Source: JAVKBW01 sp964352715 (GTDB taxonomy: Bacteria > Pseudomonadota > Alphaproteobacteria > UBA8366 > Aestuariispiraceae). Taken from it: a stretch of DNA of 36,992 nt. Every line of letters begins with the position of its first letter. Position 1 is the stretch's first letter. Below the pieces are notes generated by a model, which saw only the letters and a program-made list of their open reading frames with translations, had not been told where the DNA came from and did no database searches. This document shows, one piece after another, positions 15,447 through 23,108 of the stretch. The DNA is taken from positions 1 to 36,992 of the forward strand of contig CAYGSU010000040.1 in the NCBI GenBank assembly GCA_964352715.1, in the 5' to 3' direction. The translations under genes and the position numbers were made by a program.

Positions 15447-15467
15447 CGGCTCAGCAGTATCCTTCTG

Positions 15468-15878
15468 CTATCTCAACAGATCGATCGTGCTCTGAACCAT
15501 GCGCTTCGACATATCGACGACGTTCAGGTTCGCCTCGTAGCTGCGGCGAGCCTCAAGCATGTCCATCGTTTCGATCAGTGTCGTCACGTTTGGCGTCTTG
15601 TAATAGCCGTTTTCGTCAGCCGCCGGGTGCTGAGGATCGAACTTCAAGCCGAAATTCGACTGATCTTCCGTCACCTTGCGCACCCGAACGAGATCCGCAT
15701 CAAGATCGCGGTCGAGATAGTTCTTGAAAGTAACGATCTTGCGGCGATACGGGTCGCCACCGGTCACGTCGGCCGTCGAGTTCGCATTGGCAAGGTTTTC
15801 GGAAATGATGCGGATACGCGTGCCCTGGGCCCGCATACCCGACCCGCCGACAAACATGGCTGCTTTCAGATCATCCAT
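15468..15878 (-). CDS. flgC: Flagellar proximal rod protein FlgC
   Basis: A 136-residue rod protein exported by the flagellar system. The N-terminal helix with SGMRAQGTRIRIISENLANANS and the PYRRKIVTFK segment, and the C-terminal TLIETMDMLEARRSYEANLNVVDMSKRMVQSTIDLLR helix, are the paired coiled-coil ends shared by rod and hook proteins. It lies 23 bases after flgB. Confidence 0.97.
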   Translation of the reverse strand: MDDLKAAMFVGGSGMRAQGTRIRIISENLANANSTADVTGGDPYRRKIVTFKNYLDRDLDADLVRVRKVTEDQSNFGLKFDPQHPAADENGYYKTPNVTTLIETMDMLEARRSYEANLNVVDMSKRMVQSTIDLLR

Positions 15879-15901
15879 TTCTTATCGCTCCTTCTGTCTG
15901 C

Positions 15902-16312
15902 CTACTGCCCGCCGGGACGGCCAAGCGCAATCTTGTACATCTGGCCGTATTTGCGGAACAGCCGCGTGGCCAGCTGATAGTCGTTCTGGGTTTCGTTCAG
16001 CTTGAACATCTGTTCTTCCAGAACAACGCGGTTTCCGTCAGGCGAGATTTCGTAAGGCGTCCGGTTGCGATCCACCCGATAATCATCCTTCGCCGTTGAT
16101 GCTGTAACATGCATCGGGTTAGTCTGGCTCAACGGAACGTTCCGTCGCGTCGAACGAAGGGATTCGCGAAAGTCCAGCGCCCGCAGGTCTTTCGCCACAT
16201 AGTCAGGTGTATTTGTGTTGGCGACATTCTGGGACAGAACCCGCTGACGCTGTGTCAGCCAGCTCATCTTGTCCGTCACCATGCCCATAAGGGCTGTGCC
16301 TTTAAGCGACAT
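15902..16312 (-). CDS. flgB: Flagellar proximal rod protein FlgB
   Basis: A 136-residue rod subunit. The N-terminal LTQRQRVLSQNVANTNTPDYVAKDLRALDF run is the conserved rod-family motif, and the C-terminal helix NETQNDYQLATRLFRKYGQMYKIAL is shortened as usual for FlgB. It is the first gene of the leftward operon, about 50 bases downstream of a sigma-54 promoter. Confidence 0.97.
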   Translation of the reverse strand: MSLKGTALMGMVTDKMSWLTQRQRVLSQNVANTNTPDYVAKDLRALDFRESLRSTRRNVPLSQTNPMHVTASTAKDDYRVDRNRTPYEISPDGNRVVLEEQMFKLNETQNDYQLATRLFRKYGQMYKIALGRPGGQ

Positions 16313-16362
16313 CGTCGTGTTCCTCTCTCATATCGGGCCTCTCCAAACCCGCTAACCAAACA

Positions 16363-16377
16363 GCAAGGATCGTGCCA
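16363..16377 (-). promoter_or_regulatory. Sigma-54 promoter of the flgB-flgC-fliE-fliQ-fliR-flhB-cckA operon
   Basis: On the gene strand the sequence TGGCACGATCCTTGC carries the invariant GG-N10-GC and matches the TGGCACG-N4-TTGC consensus perfectly. The -12 element is about 50 bases before the flgB start. It requires an enhancer-binding activator, presumably an FlbD-type regulator encoded elsewhere. Confidence 0.85.
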
Positions 16378-16653
16378 GGGCATGAAAACTGTTATCTGTT
16401 TGGCTAGTTACCAACAAACTAGATGTATTCGCCAAGCATGTGAACAGCATTAAGAAAATAAACCGAAATAAAGTGACGTATCATCTTTGATTTACTTAAG
16501 TATGCGTAAATAAAATATGATTGAATTGTTTGATTTCTGGTTTACTTTCCCTTTATAAACTCTTGGAAGACAACGAAATTATGGAAAATTTCCTGATCTG
16601 CTGAAAAATCATGTTAAGGTTGCGGAACCGGTTTCGACGAATAGCGATAGACC
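16378..16653. promoter_or_regulatory. AT-rich divergent intergenic region
   Basis: This 276-base stretch is markedly AT-rich compared with the rest of the window and separates the flgB operon from the rightward export-gate genes. It has no credible open reading frame. Weak sigma-70-like pairs can be drawn (for example TTGAAT and TACTTT around 16520-16550), and a TTAA-N7-TAAA element lies at 16496-16510. No sigma-54 match facing right was found, so the promoter of the rightward genes is unclear. Confidence 0.5.
16496..16510. promoter_or_regulatory. CtrA-like site in the flgB / FlhB-like intergenic region
   Basis: TTAAGTATGCGTAAA has the form TTAA-N7-TAAA, one base off the CtrA consensus, and is the second such element in the flagellar non-coding DNA of the window. 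The surrounding DNA is AT-rich, so a chance match is quite possible. Confidence 0.25.
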
Positions 16654-17025
16654 ATGCAGAAATTACCTTTGAACAGAAACGCGCCTGAACGGCCGGTTCC
16701 CAAGACCAAGGCAGTGGCGTTGAGCTATGAGCCGACAGACATGTCGAGCGCGCCGAAGGTTACGGCATCGGGCAAGGGGTTTCTGGCGGAACGCATTCTG
16801 GAGCTGGCCTTCGAGAACGATGTGCCGGTTCGCACCGACCCCGATCTGGTTGAAATCGTTTCGGCGACGGAGGTCGGCGAAGAAGTGCCGGTTGAGGCAT
16901 TCATTGCCGTGGCGGAAATCCTTCGTTACGTCTACGAACGCAACGGCACCGTCCCGGAAAGCGTCCGGACACTTATGGAAACCGAAATGGAACAGGAAGC
17001 GGAGTATGGACCGAGCACAAGTTGA
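16654..17025 (+). CDS. Stand-alone FlhB C-terminal-domain protein (FhlB/EscU-YscU-like)
   Basis: A 123-residue soluble protein aligning with the part of FlhB that follows the cleavage site. VALSYEPTDMSSAPKVTASG here corresponds to VALAYKPDEMDAPRLIAKG in FlhB (residues 276-294), and the DVPVRTDPDLVEIV and EVPVEAFIAVAEILRYVY segments match ITIYEDPPLARVL and EVPPEHYKAVAEVISFVW. The NPTH cleavage motif and all membrane spans are absent. Such small paralogues (called FhlB or FlhX in some bacteria) can partly replace the cleaved FlhB fragment in export. It opens the rightward set with fliO and fliP. Confidence 0.85.
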   Translation: MQKLPLNRNAPERPVPKTKAVALSYEPTDMSSAPKVTASGKGFLAERILELAFENDVPVRTDPDLVEIVSATEVGEEVPVEAFIAVAEILRYVYERNGTVPESVRTLMETEMEQEAEYGPSTS

Positions 17026-17326
17026 AGAAACCCTGAGTGACCTGATCGCCGAAATAAAGGCGGATCGGGCGGCATTGGCCGGGAACGGCGAACTGCAGCT
17101 GGAAAATGTCGGTCAGCGGGTGAACGACGTCTGCGCCGCCGCCGTCAAACTGCCAAAAGAGGACGCAGTTGCCGTCCAGGATATGTTGCAGGACCTGAAA
17201 GACTGTCTTTCCGGCCTGTCCGACGACCTGGAGCAGGCCGTCAGTTCCGAAAACGCCGAAGCTGTTGCCGAAGATGCCGGCGACCCCGCACCGGAAACCG
17301 TTTCACCGGAACCTAAACAAGACTGA
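17006..17326 (+). CDS. Small acidic protein of unknown function in the flagellar export set
   Basis: A 106-residue acidic, helix-prone protein without Trp, signal peptide or membrane span. The first two-thirds looks like amphipathic helices (EETLSDLIAEIKADRAAL; AVQDMLQDLKDCLSGLSDDL), and the last 30 residues are Ala/Glu/Pro-rich and probably disordered. The ATG at 17006 overlaps the preceding FlhB-like gene by 20 bases and has a GGAG just upstream. The size and composition would suit a FliT/FlgN-like chaperone or export cofactor, but I do not recognise a family and this is inference from position only. Confidence 0.7.
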   Translation: MDRAQVEETLSDLIAEIKADRAALAGNGELQLENVGQRVNDVCAAAVKLPKEDAVAVQDMLQDLKDCLSGLSDDLEQAVSSENAEAVAEDAGDPAPETVSPEPKQD

Positions 17327-17416
17327 CCCGACGAATCGGCCGATAGATAGTCGTTCGCGTCTTGCGCCACATTTGCGGCGCTGGTTTCGCGTGGCAATCA
17401 ACCTGACAGGCGGCCG

Positions 17417-17842
17417 ATGAGCGACTTGATGGATTTTGGCAGTTACGCGCAGTTTCTGTTCGCGCTGCTGTTCGTGCTGGGCCTGATCGGGCTGTTTTCA
17501 GTCGCCCTGAAACGGCTGTCGATGACGGGAATTTCCGGTCTGCGCAGCGGCCGGGGTCCGCGCCGGCTCAGCATCGTCGAAACCGTGATCGTCGATGGCA
17601 AGCGCCGCATGGTCCTGGTGCGCCGAGACGACAAGGAACATCTGCTGTTGCTGGGCGCAACCAGCGATGTGGTGATCGAAACCAATATCGAAGCAGACAG
17701 CCGGCCGGAACTCGGCGCGCAAAACCCATCGGTATCCGACGCGGAGATGACGACGCCAACGTCGCCGGCAAAACAGCCGCCCGCCTCTTTCGTGACCGAT
17801 ATCCGCCGGTTCCTGGGAAACGAGAAACGGGCGCAGCAATGA
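17417..17842 (+). CDS. fliO: Flagellar export scaffold protein FliO
   Basis: A 141-residue protein with one membrane span (about 10-32) followed by the FliO-type cytoplasmic beta domain (RRLSIVETVIVDGKRRMVLVRRDDKEHLLLLG at about 49-80) and a flexible Pro/Thr-rich tail. FliO promotes assembly of the FliP ring. It overlaps fliP by four bases (ATGA), the usual O-P order. A 90-base gap without an evident promoter precedes it. Confidence 0.87.
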   Translation: MSDLMDFGSYAQFLFALLFVLGLIGLFSVALKRLSMTGISGLRSGRGPRRLSIVETVIVDGKRRMVLVRRDDKEHLLLLGATSDVVIETNIEADSRPELGAQNPSVSDAEMTTPTSPAKQPPASFVTDIRRFLGNEKRAQQ

Positions 17843-18615
17843 AAACCACCCTGCCCGCCTTCCACACCGCATATCTGTATCGTCTGTTGCCGGTCGCCAT
17901 CGCGGTGCTGCTTGCCGCCGTTCTTGCCGCCAACCCGGCTTTGGCGCAGTCGATAACGATAGATACCGGCGAATCCGGCTCGGTCACCGGCAGGCTTGTC
18001 CAGCTTGTCATCCTGATCACGGTGATCAGCCTTGCACCGTCGGCACTGGTTATGATCACCTCCTTCACGCGTCTGGTGATCGTGCTGTCACTGCTGAGAA
18101 CCGCCATCGGCACCCAGCAAAGCCCGCCAAACACGGTGATCATCGCGCTGTCGCTGTTCCTGACCTTCTTCATCATGCAGCCAACGTTCCAGGAAGCCTA
18201 CGATAACGGCATCGGTCCGCTGATCGAGGAACAGATCACCGAGGAAGAGGCCTTCGAGGCTTCCATGATCCCGTTCCACGCCTTCATGCTGCGCCATGTC
18301 CGTGATCAGGATCTGGCGCTGATGATGGATCTGGGACAGATCCCCAATGTCGAAACCCCGGCCGACACGCCGATGCGCGCCCTGATACCGGCCTTCATGA
18401 TTTCCGAACTGCGCCGCGCCTTCGAAATCGGCTTTCTGGTTTTCGTGCCGTTTCTGGTCATCGACATGGTCGTGGCGTCGGTGCTGATGTCGATGGGCAT
18501 GATGATGCTGCCGCCGATCATCATCTCGCTGCCGTTCAAGCTGATCTTTTTCGTGCTTGTCGATGGCTGGTATCTGGTGGTCGGAACGCTGGTTCAGAGC
18601 TTTAACCCGGTATAG
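17839..18615 (+). CDS. fliP: Flagellar export gate protein FliP
   Basis: A 258-residue inner-membrane protein of the FliPQR pore. A cleavable signal peptide (about 1-36, ending ALA) is followed by the membrane segments; the SALVMITSFTRLVIVLSLLR run and the PTFQEAYDNGIGPL and LIPAFMISELRRAFEIGFLVFVPF segments are highly conserved in FliP. Length is normal. It ends 48 bases before the convergent TPR-protein gene. Confidence 0.97.
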   Translation: MKTTLPAFHTAYLYRLLPVAIAVLLAAVLAANPALAQSITIDTGESGSVTGRLVQLVILITVISLAPSALVMITSFTRLVIVLSLLRTAIGTQQSPPNTVIIALSLFLTFFIMQPTFQEAYDNGIGPLIEEQITEEEAFEASMIPFHAFMLRHVRDQDLALMMDLGQIPNVETPADTPMRALIPAFMISELRRAFEIGFLVFVPFLVIDMVVASVLMSMGMMMLPPIIISLPFKLIFFVLVDGWYLVVGTLVQSFNPV

Positions 18616-18663
18616 CCGGCAGACTCACGCCCGGAATCCGCTTGTTGCCCCCTGCCCGGGTCT

Positions 18664-21600
18664 CTAGCCCTGCTGGTTGTTCGACGCGCCGGTAGTGACT
18701 TCCGGCTCCCGGTCGCTGCCAAGCACCGGCGACAACAGCTTGGCCCGGTAGTTTTCCATGAAGGCGTTGAAACCGCCGCCGCTGGCCAATTGCCGCAGGC
18801 TGGCTTCCAGCGACGCCCCGCCTTCCTCGTTCGGTGCAACGATATAGTTGAAAACATCCCGAAAGGCGGAAAGGTTCATCGCTGGCCCGTATAGCGACCG
18901 CACCTGTGCAAGCCCCACATCGTCGCCGTCGAGCTTCAGGGCAACCGCCCAGTTCACCACATGGCGCGCGCGGTCTTCGGGTATTTCTCCGTTCAGGCCC
19001 GGCGGATCACCTGACAGGCGCTGCAGCACCTTTGCCGCTTCGGTCCAGTTTTCGGCATCCCGATAGATGGTCTGGCGCAGGCTGTCGGCCTCGTCGCTTG
19101 TATCGCCGGCAAGCAGCTTGATGGCTTCCGGATCGTTGTTCAACTCATGTTCGGCCTTTGCCCGCAACCGCCGACGGTCGTCTTCCAGTTCACGTTCAAG
19201 CTGCGGAAAATTGGTCCGTGCAAGCGCTTCCTTCGCACCCACCGGGTCGTTGTCGAGCAGGTGAATGAAGGCGAGCTTCGCACCGACGCGCGACCGTTCC
19301 TCGCCCTGCAGGCGGAACTTCACCTGATGGTCAAGCAGCGTCGCCGCACGGCCCAGAAGATCGACCTTCACCAGCCGGTCGGCCAGCTTTTCAATCATCA
19401 GGTCACCTTCCGCACCGGCCGGGGTAAGTTCGCGGAATTCGTCGTACAGCGCCAACGCACGCAGCGGCGGCATGCGGTCAGCCTCGCCCTCGATATACAA
19501 CCGTCGGAACAGATCGGTCATCTGCTGCGCCAGTTCCTCGGAAAGCGGGTCCTTCGAGAAATAAGTCACCGCGGTGCGCCAGATTTGCAGGCCCGAGAAG
19601 TAGTCGTCGTTATCGATATACACTTCACCGAGCCGCCGCAGCACCGCCAGCTCGAACCGGTCGCCGCGCCACTGGTAACGCAGCTTTTCAAGCCGATCGA
19701 TCACTTCGGCATCGCTGATCGATCCCTGCTGTCGATCAAGGTTGATCAACGAAAATTCGGCCCGCGCCTTGTTTTTCAAATCATTGGTCTTGGCCAGCCC
19801 GCCCCACAACTCACGCGCCAGATCAAGGTCATTGCGGGCCATCGCGATCCGTCCCTGATGGTAGCGCAGATCACCCTTTTCGCCGCGTCGCAACAGTTCA
19901 TAATCGATATCCAGATCGTCGAGCCATCCCTTCGCGGCCCGGGGGTCCCGGATCGCCAGGGCGGCTTCCACCCGCAACAGCGCCAGTTCGCCCTTCAGCG
20001 GGAACGGATAGTTTCGCAGGATGGAATCGCCGGCCGTGAAGGTTTCGGCGGCATCCCGCCATTCGTTGGTTTCGGCCAGAACAGCGGCCCGCCACAACGC
20101 GGCTTCGGCGAAACCATCGAGACGCGGATCGGCAAAATCCTCTCGGGCCACATCGAAGTCACGGGTCAGGAAACTGGCTGCGCCGCGCAACGCCCGGACT
20201 TCCGGCCGCTGCAACAATTTCGGATCGTCGCCCTCGACAATCTTCATGATGCCGACCGCTTCCGCCCCCATGCCATGGGCGATATAGAACTGCGCCAGAT
20301 CCAGCCGTGCATCGTTGCGCTTGTCTGCGGGCACCTCCGTGATGGCGAGCATCAGCTTTTCTTCTTCCTGACCGAACTCGTCAGGCCCGCCATGCTTCCA
20401 TTCCGTCAGGTTGAACAACCGCTTTTCGGAATAGGTCTGACCTGAACTGACCGGCGCTTCCGGCGACACGGCAGAAATATGCAGGCCGTCCGGGCTGGAA
20501 AGGGCGAAGCCGTTGAAGCTGCGTTCAAACAGCACGTTGTCGCCAAGTCGCTCGACCGCCACGCCCTGCGCGGAATCGAGAATCCTGAATTCCGGATAAT
20601 GGCGGTCGCCATCGTTGCCGACGCCCGGATCCCGTATTGTGGCGACCCGCAATTCGTCGCCGACATCGGGGTCGGGTATCGAGAACACAGAACCGGGCGC
20701 CGTTACCGGAAATATCAGCCGCGGCCCGGTATCGGCATTCGCTTCCGCAATGATTTCGACCTGCTGCCGGGGCTTGATTTTCTGTTGCCGGAAATCGACG
20801 ACCCAGGTGAACCCTTCAAGCGTCACCGCCGGATTAACATCTTCGGCCACACGCATCCGCAGTACCGTCATACCGCTGAGCGGCAATTGTTCGATCCGGT
20901 CGACCAGCGGCGCGCCCTGCTGGCGCAACGGGGTCAGATCAATCGGCGCGCGGCGGTCGAACACGATCCAGACGTAATCGCCGCGCTTGAACACGGCCGC
21001 GCCAACCTCTTCCGGCCAGTCGAAGGAAAAACTGACCGGGGCCGGCCCTTCCGGCTCGGTGCGCTGCCCGGATGAGTCGCGCAGAAACTCGACCGTCCCG
21101 GCCGCTTCCGCCTCGGCAATCTCCTTTTGCTCTTCTTCGCTCAATTGGTTGGTCGGCGGCTCTTCTTCGGTTGCAACGTCTTCCCCCGGCGGCTCGCCTT
21201 CCGTTTCGGCCGGTAGCGCCTCGTCAGCGGAAGCCACCGTTTCATCAGCCGATTCAACAAGGTCCGCAGTGTCGGTTTGTGCTGCATCCAGCGTGGCGAC
21301 AGCCTCATCCGGCGGCGTCAGCGCCACCGGTCCGGGCAACGCTGTTTCGTCCTGCTCCAGCGGAGCGGGGTCACCGTCCTGAACCGGTTCATCGGCGGCG
21401 ATTTCTTCGCCAGCCGGTTCCGGCTCCGGTATCGCCTCGGCAGCCGGTTCCGGCGTGGGCACACCCTCTTCCGCCGCATCAGCCGGCGGCGGTGGCGGCT
21501 GCCCTTCCACGACATCAACCACGACCTTGGTGCCGGACAGGAACGATTTGGTCGTTCTGTTCGGCGGCAGGGGAAGCGTGAACACGGTTTCGGACGCCGT

Positions 21601-22263
21601 GTTGGTGCTGGCCGGGCGGCCGAACCCGTCCGGCAGCGCTTGCCCGACCGGCGCCGGATCGATCGAGGCGGGCTTCTGGAACCGGATGGTCGCAATGCCG
21701 TTCGCCTCGGTTACCGAATAGTCGACAGGTTCGGTCCAGTCGAACACCACGCGGGTATAGGTCGGGTGCTGACCGACGCGAACACCGAGCGGCGGCGCGG
21801 CAGGGGCCGGTTCTGCCGACGCTGCGGCATCGACAGGCGGCGGTGCATCCGGGCTCGGCGTGATATCGACGACAATCGAGGTTTCATTGGTGAAGGAGCT
21901 GACCAGCGATGGCTGCTTCATGACAAACCGAACGGTTCTGCCATCGTCCGTCACGCTGCCGGCACTGACATAGTCGGTAAGATTGCCGATCGCGTCCGTC
22001 AGGGTTGTACGCAACGGCGCATCGAAACGGATTACCGCCTCGCCGTTTTCCGCTGTCGCGGTATAGCCGACCTGGTTCTGCCAGTCGAAAACAACACGTC
22101 CGTATTCAGGATGCGACCAGCCGCGTGTGCGAACCTGTTCCTGCGCCACCGCCACCGGGGCGGCCGCCACAAGCGTCAGACCGATCATGAGCGCCAACAG
22201 CCACGCGTCCCGCAAAGCCATGGCCCGGTTCGCTATCTGACTGAGACTTGGTACTCGTTTCAT
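18664..22263 (-). CDS. Giant periplasmic repeat protein (AMIN-like N-terminus, TPR-like C-terminus)
   Basis: A 1,199-residue exported protein with a signal peptide cleaved near A40 (PVAVA|QEQ). The N-terminal part holds at least two, probably three, related beta repeats: about 44-134 (RVVFDWQNQVGYTAT, then VIRFDAP), 158-253 (RVVFDWTEPVDYSVT, then TIRFQKP) and a more diverged one near 405-490; this is the pattern of AMIN-type envelope domains. Between repeats two and three lies an acidic Ala/Glu/Pro-rich linker of about 140 residues. The rest (about 640-1199) is a long alpha-helical solenoid with TPR-like pairs. Its start overlaps the motB stop (ATGA), tying it to the stator. It may be a peptidoglycan-linked scaffold around MotB, analogous to rhizobial MotC; that is inference. 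Confidence 0.8.
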   Translation of the reverse strand: MKRVPSLSQIANRAMALRDAWLLALMIGLTLVAAAPVAVAQEQVRTRGWSHPEYGRVVFDWQNQVGYTATAENGEAVIRFDAPLRTTLTDAIGNLTDYVSAGSVTDDGRTVRFVMKQPSLVSSFTNETSIVVDITPSPDAPPPVDAAASAEPAPAAPPLGVRVGQHPTYTRVVFDWTEPVDYSVTEANGIATIRFQKPASIDPAPVGQALPDGFGRPASTNTASETVFTLPLPPNRTTKSFLSGTKVVVDVVEGQPPPPPADAAEEGVPTPEPAAEAIPEPEPAGEEIAADEPVQDGDPAPLEQDETALPGPVALTPPDEAVATLDAAQTDTADLVESADETVASADEALPAETEGEPPGEDVATEEEPPTNQLSEEEQKEIAEAEAAGTVEFLRDSSGQRTEPEGPAPVSFSFDWPEEVGAAVFKRGDYVWIVFDRRAPIDLTPLRQQGAPLVDRIEQLPLSGMTVLRMRVAEDVNPAVTLEGFTWVVDFRQQKIKPRQQVEIIAEANADTGPRLIFPVTAPGSVFSIPDPDVGDELRVATIRDPGVGNDGDRHYPEFRILDSAQGVAVERLGDNVLFERSFNGFALSSPDGLHISAVSPEAPVSSGQTYSEKRLFNLTEWKHGGPDEFGQEEEKLMLAITEVPADKRNDARLDLAQFYIAHGMGAEAVGIMKIVEGDDPKLLQRPEVRALRGAASFLTRDFDVAREDFADPRLDGFAEAALWRAAVLAETNEWRDAAETFTAGDSILRNYPFPLKGELALLRVEAALAIRDPRAAKGWLDDLDIDYELLRRGEKGDLRYHQGRIAMARNDLDLARELWGGLAKTNDLKNKARAEFSLINLDRQQGSISDAEVIDRLEKLRYQWRGDRFELAVLRRLGEVYIDNDDYFSGLQIWRTAVTYFSKDPLSEELAQQMTDLFRRLYIEGEADRMPPLRALALYDEFRELTPAGAEGDLMIEKLADRLVKVDLLGRAATLLDHQVKFRLQGEERSRVGAKLAFIHLLDNDPVGAKEALARTNFPQLERELEDDRRRLRAKAEHELNNDPEAIKLLAGDTSDEADSLRQTIYRDAENWTEAAKVLQRLSGDPPGLNGEIPEDRARHVVNWAVALKLDGDDVGLAQVRSLYGPAMNLSAFRDVFNYIVAPNEEGGASLEASLRQLASGGGFNAFMENYRAKLLSPVLGSDREPEVTTGASNNQQG

Positions 22264-23099
22264 TGGCCACCCGCTTCGGACAGAATAACAATGTCGATCC
22301 GTCGCGCCAATTCATAGCGGCGATCTTCCGGAATGTCCCGGTCGAGATGCTTGAAGCGCGAATCCGACATGCCGAGGGTGATCATTCGGCCCGGATATCC
22401 GGCCCTGGTCAGGGCATTCGCCACGGTTACGGACTGCGCCAGCGACAATTCCCAGTTGGTCGGATAATTCGATTGCGCCTGCGGCGGCAGCGGATCGGTA
22501 TGGCCAATCACCTCGACCTGATTGCCGACCTGGGCCAGAACGCCACTTATCGCCGTAATGATGCGCCGTGCGCCACTGGAAAGATCAGCACTTCCCGGCA
22601 TGAAAAGACGGTCGCTCGGCAGCGAAATGATCATCTGGTCAGGCAATGACGTGACCGCCATATCGGCCAGCAAGGGTTCGGCTTCCAGTTTCTTTCTGAA
22701 AATCTGGTTCAGGTAATCTGTCGGCAGCGCTGACAGGACTGATGTTGTATCGACATTCAGCTCGCTGACCGGCTGCGGCTTTTCCGGCCGGTCCGGCTTC
22801 GTGCTGGTGCTGATAAGGGAAATGACGGCATCATAGTTTTCCGACTTCAGTTCCGACATCGAAAACAGCATCACGAAAAATGTCAGCATCAATGCGGTAA
22901 CGTCGCCCATGCTGGCGAGCCAGGGCGGCGACGGTTCCACCTTGTCCTTCTCGATTTCCGACGCCAGTTCATCCTCATTATAGACGGACAGAAAGGCTGG
23001 CGTCCTTTCCGTCTCGTCCGAAGCGTCCTCGCCGTCCAGAAGCTCGTCACCCTCTTCTTCCGGGTCGTCCAGCAGCGGGTTGCGATCATCGTCGTCCAT
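22260..23099 (-). CDS. motB: Flagellar motor stator protein MotB
   Basis: A 279-residue stator B subunit. A long acidic cytoplasmic N-terminus (about 1-58) precedes the single membrane helix (about 60-82, PPWLASMGDVTALMLTFFVM), in which D66 takes the place of the essential proton-binding aspartate of MotB. The C-terminal half (about 150-275) is an OmpA/MotB-type peptidoglycan-binding domain with the VEVIGHTDPLPP and NWELSLAQSVTVANAL motifs. No motA is adjacent, so the partner must be encoded elsewhere. It lies nine bases after the second MotB-like gene. Confidence 0.9.
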   Translation of the reverse strand: MDDDDRNPLLDDPEEEGDELLDGEDASDETERTPAFLSVYNEDELASEIEKDKVEPSPPWLASMGDVTALMLTFFVMLFSMSELKSENYDAVISLISTSTKPDRPEKPQPVSELNVDTTSVLSALPTDYLNQIFRKKLEAEPLLADMAVTSLPDQMIISLPSDRLFMPGSADLSSGARRIITAISGVLAQVGNQVEVIGHTDPLPPQAQSNYPTNWELSLAQSVTVANALTRAGYPGRMITLGMSDSRFKHLDRDIPEDRRYELARRIDIVILSEAGGQ

Positions 23100-23108
23100 G
23101 CCGCCCCC

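Noticed and set aside
19147..20445. 432-codon open frame opposite the giant periplasmic protein
   Set aside because: Shadow frame with no domain or ribosome site; the opposite strand has a signal peptide and coherent repeats.
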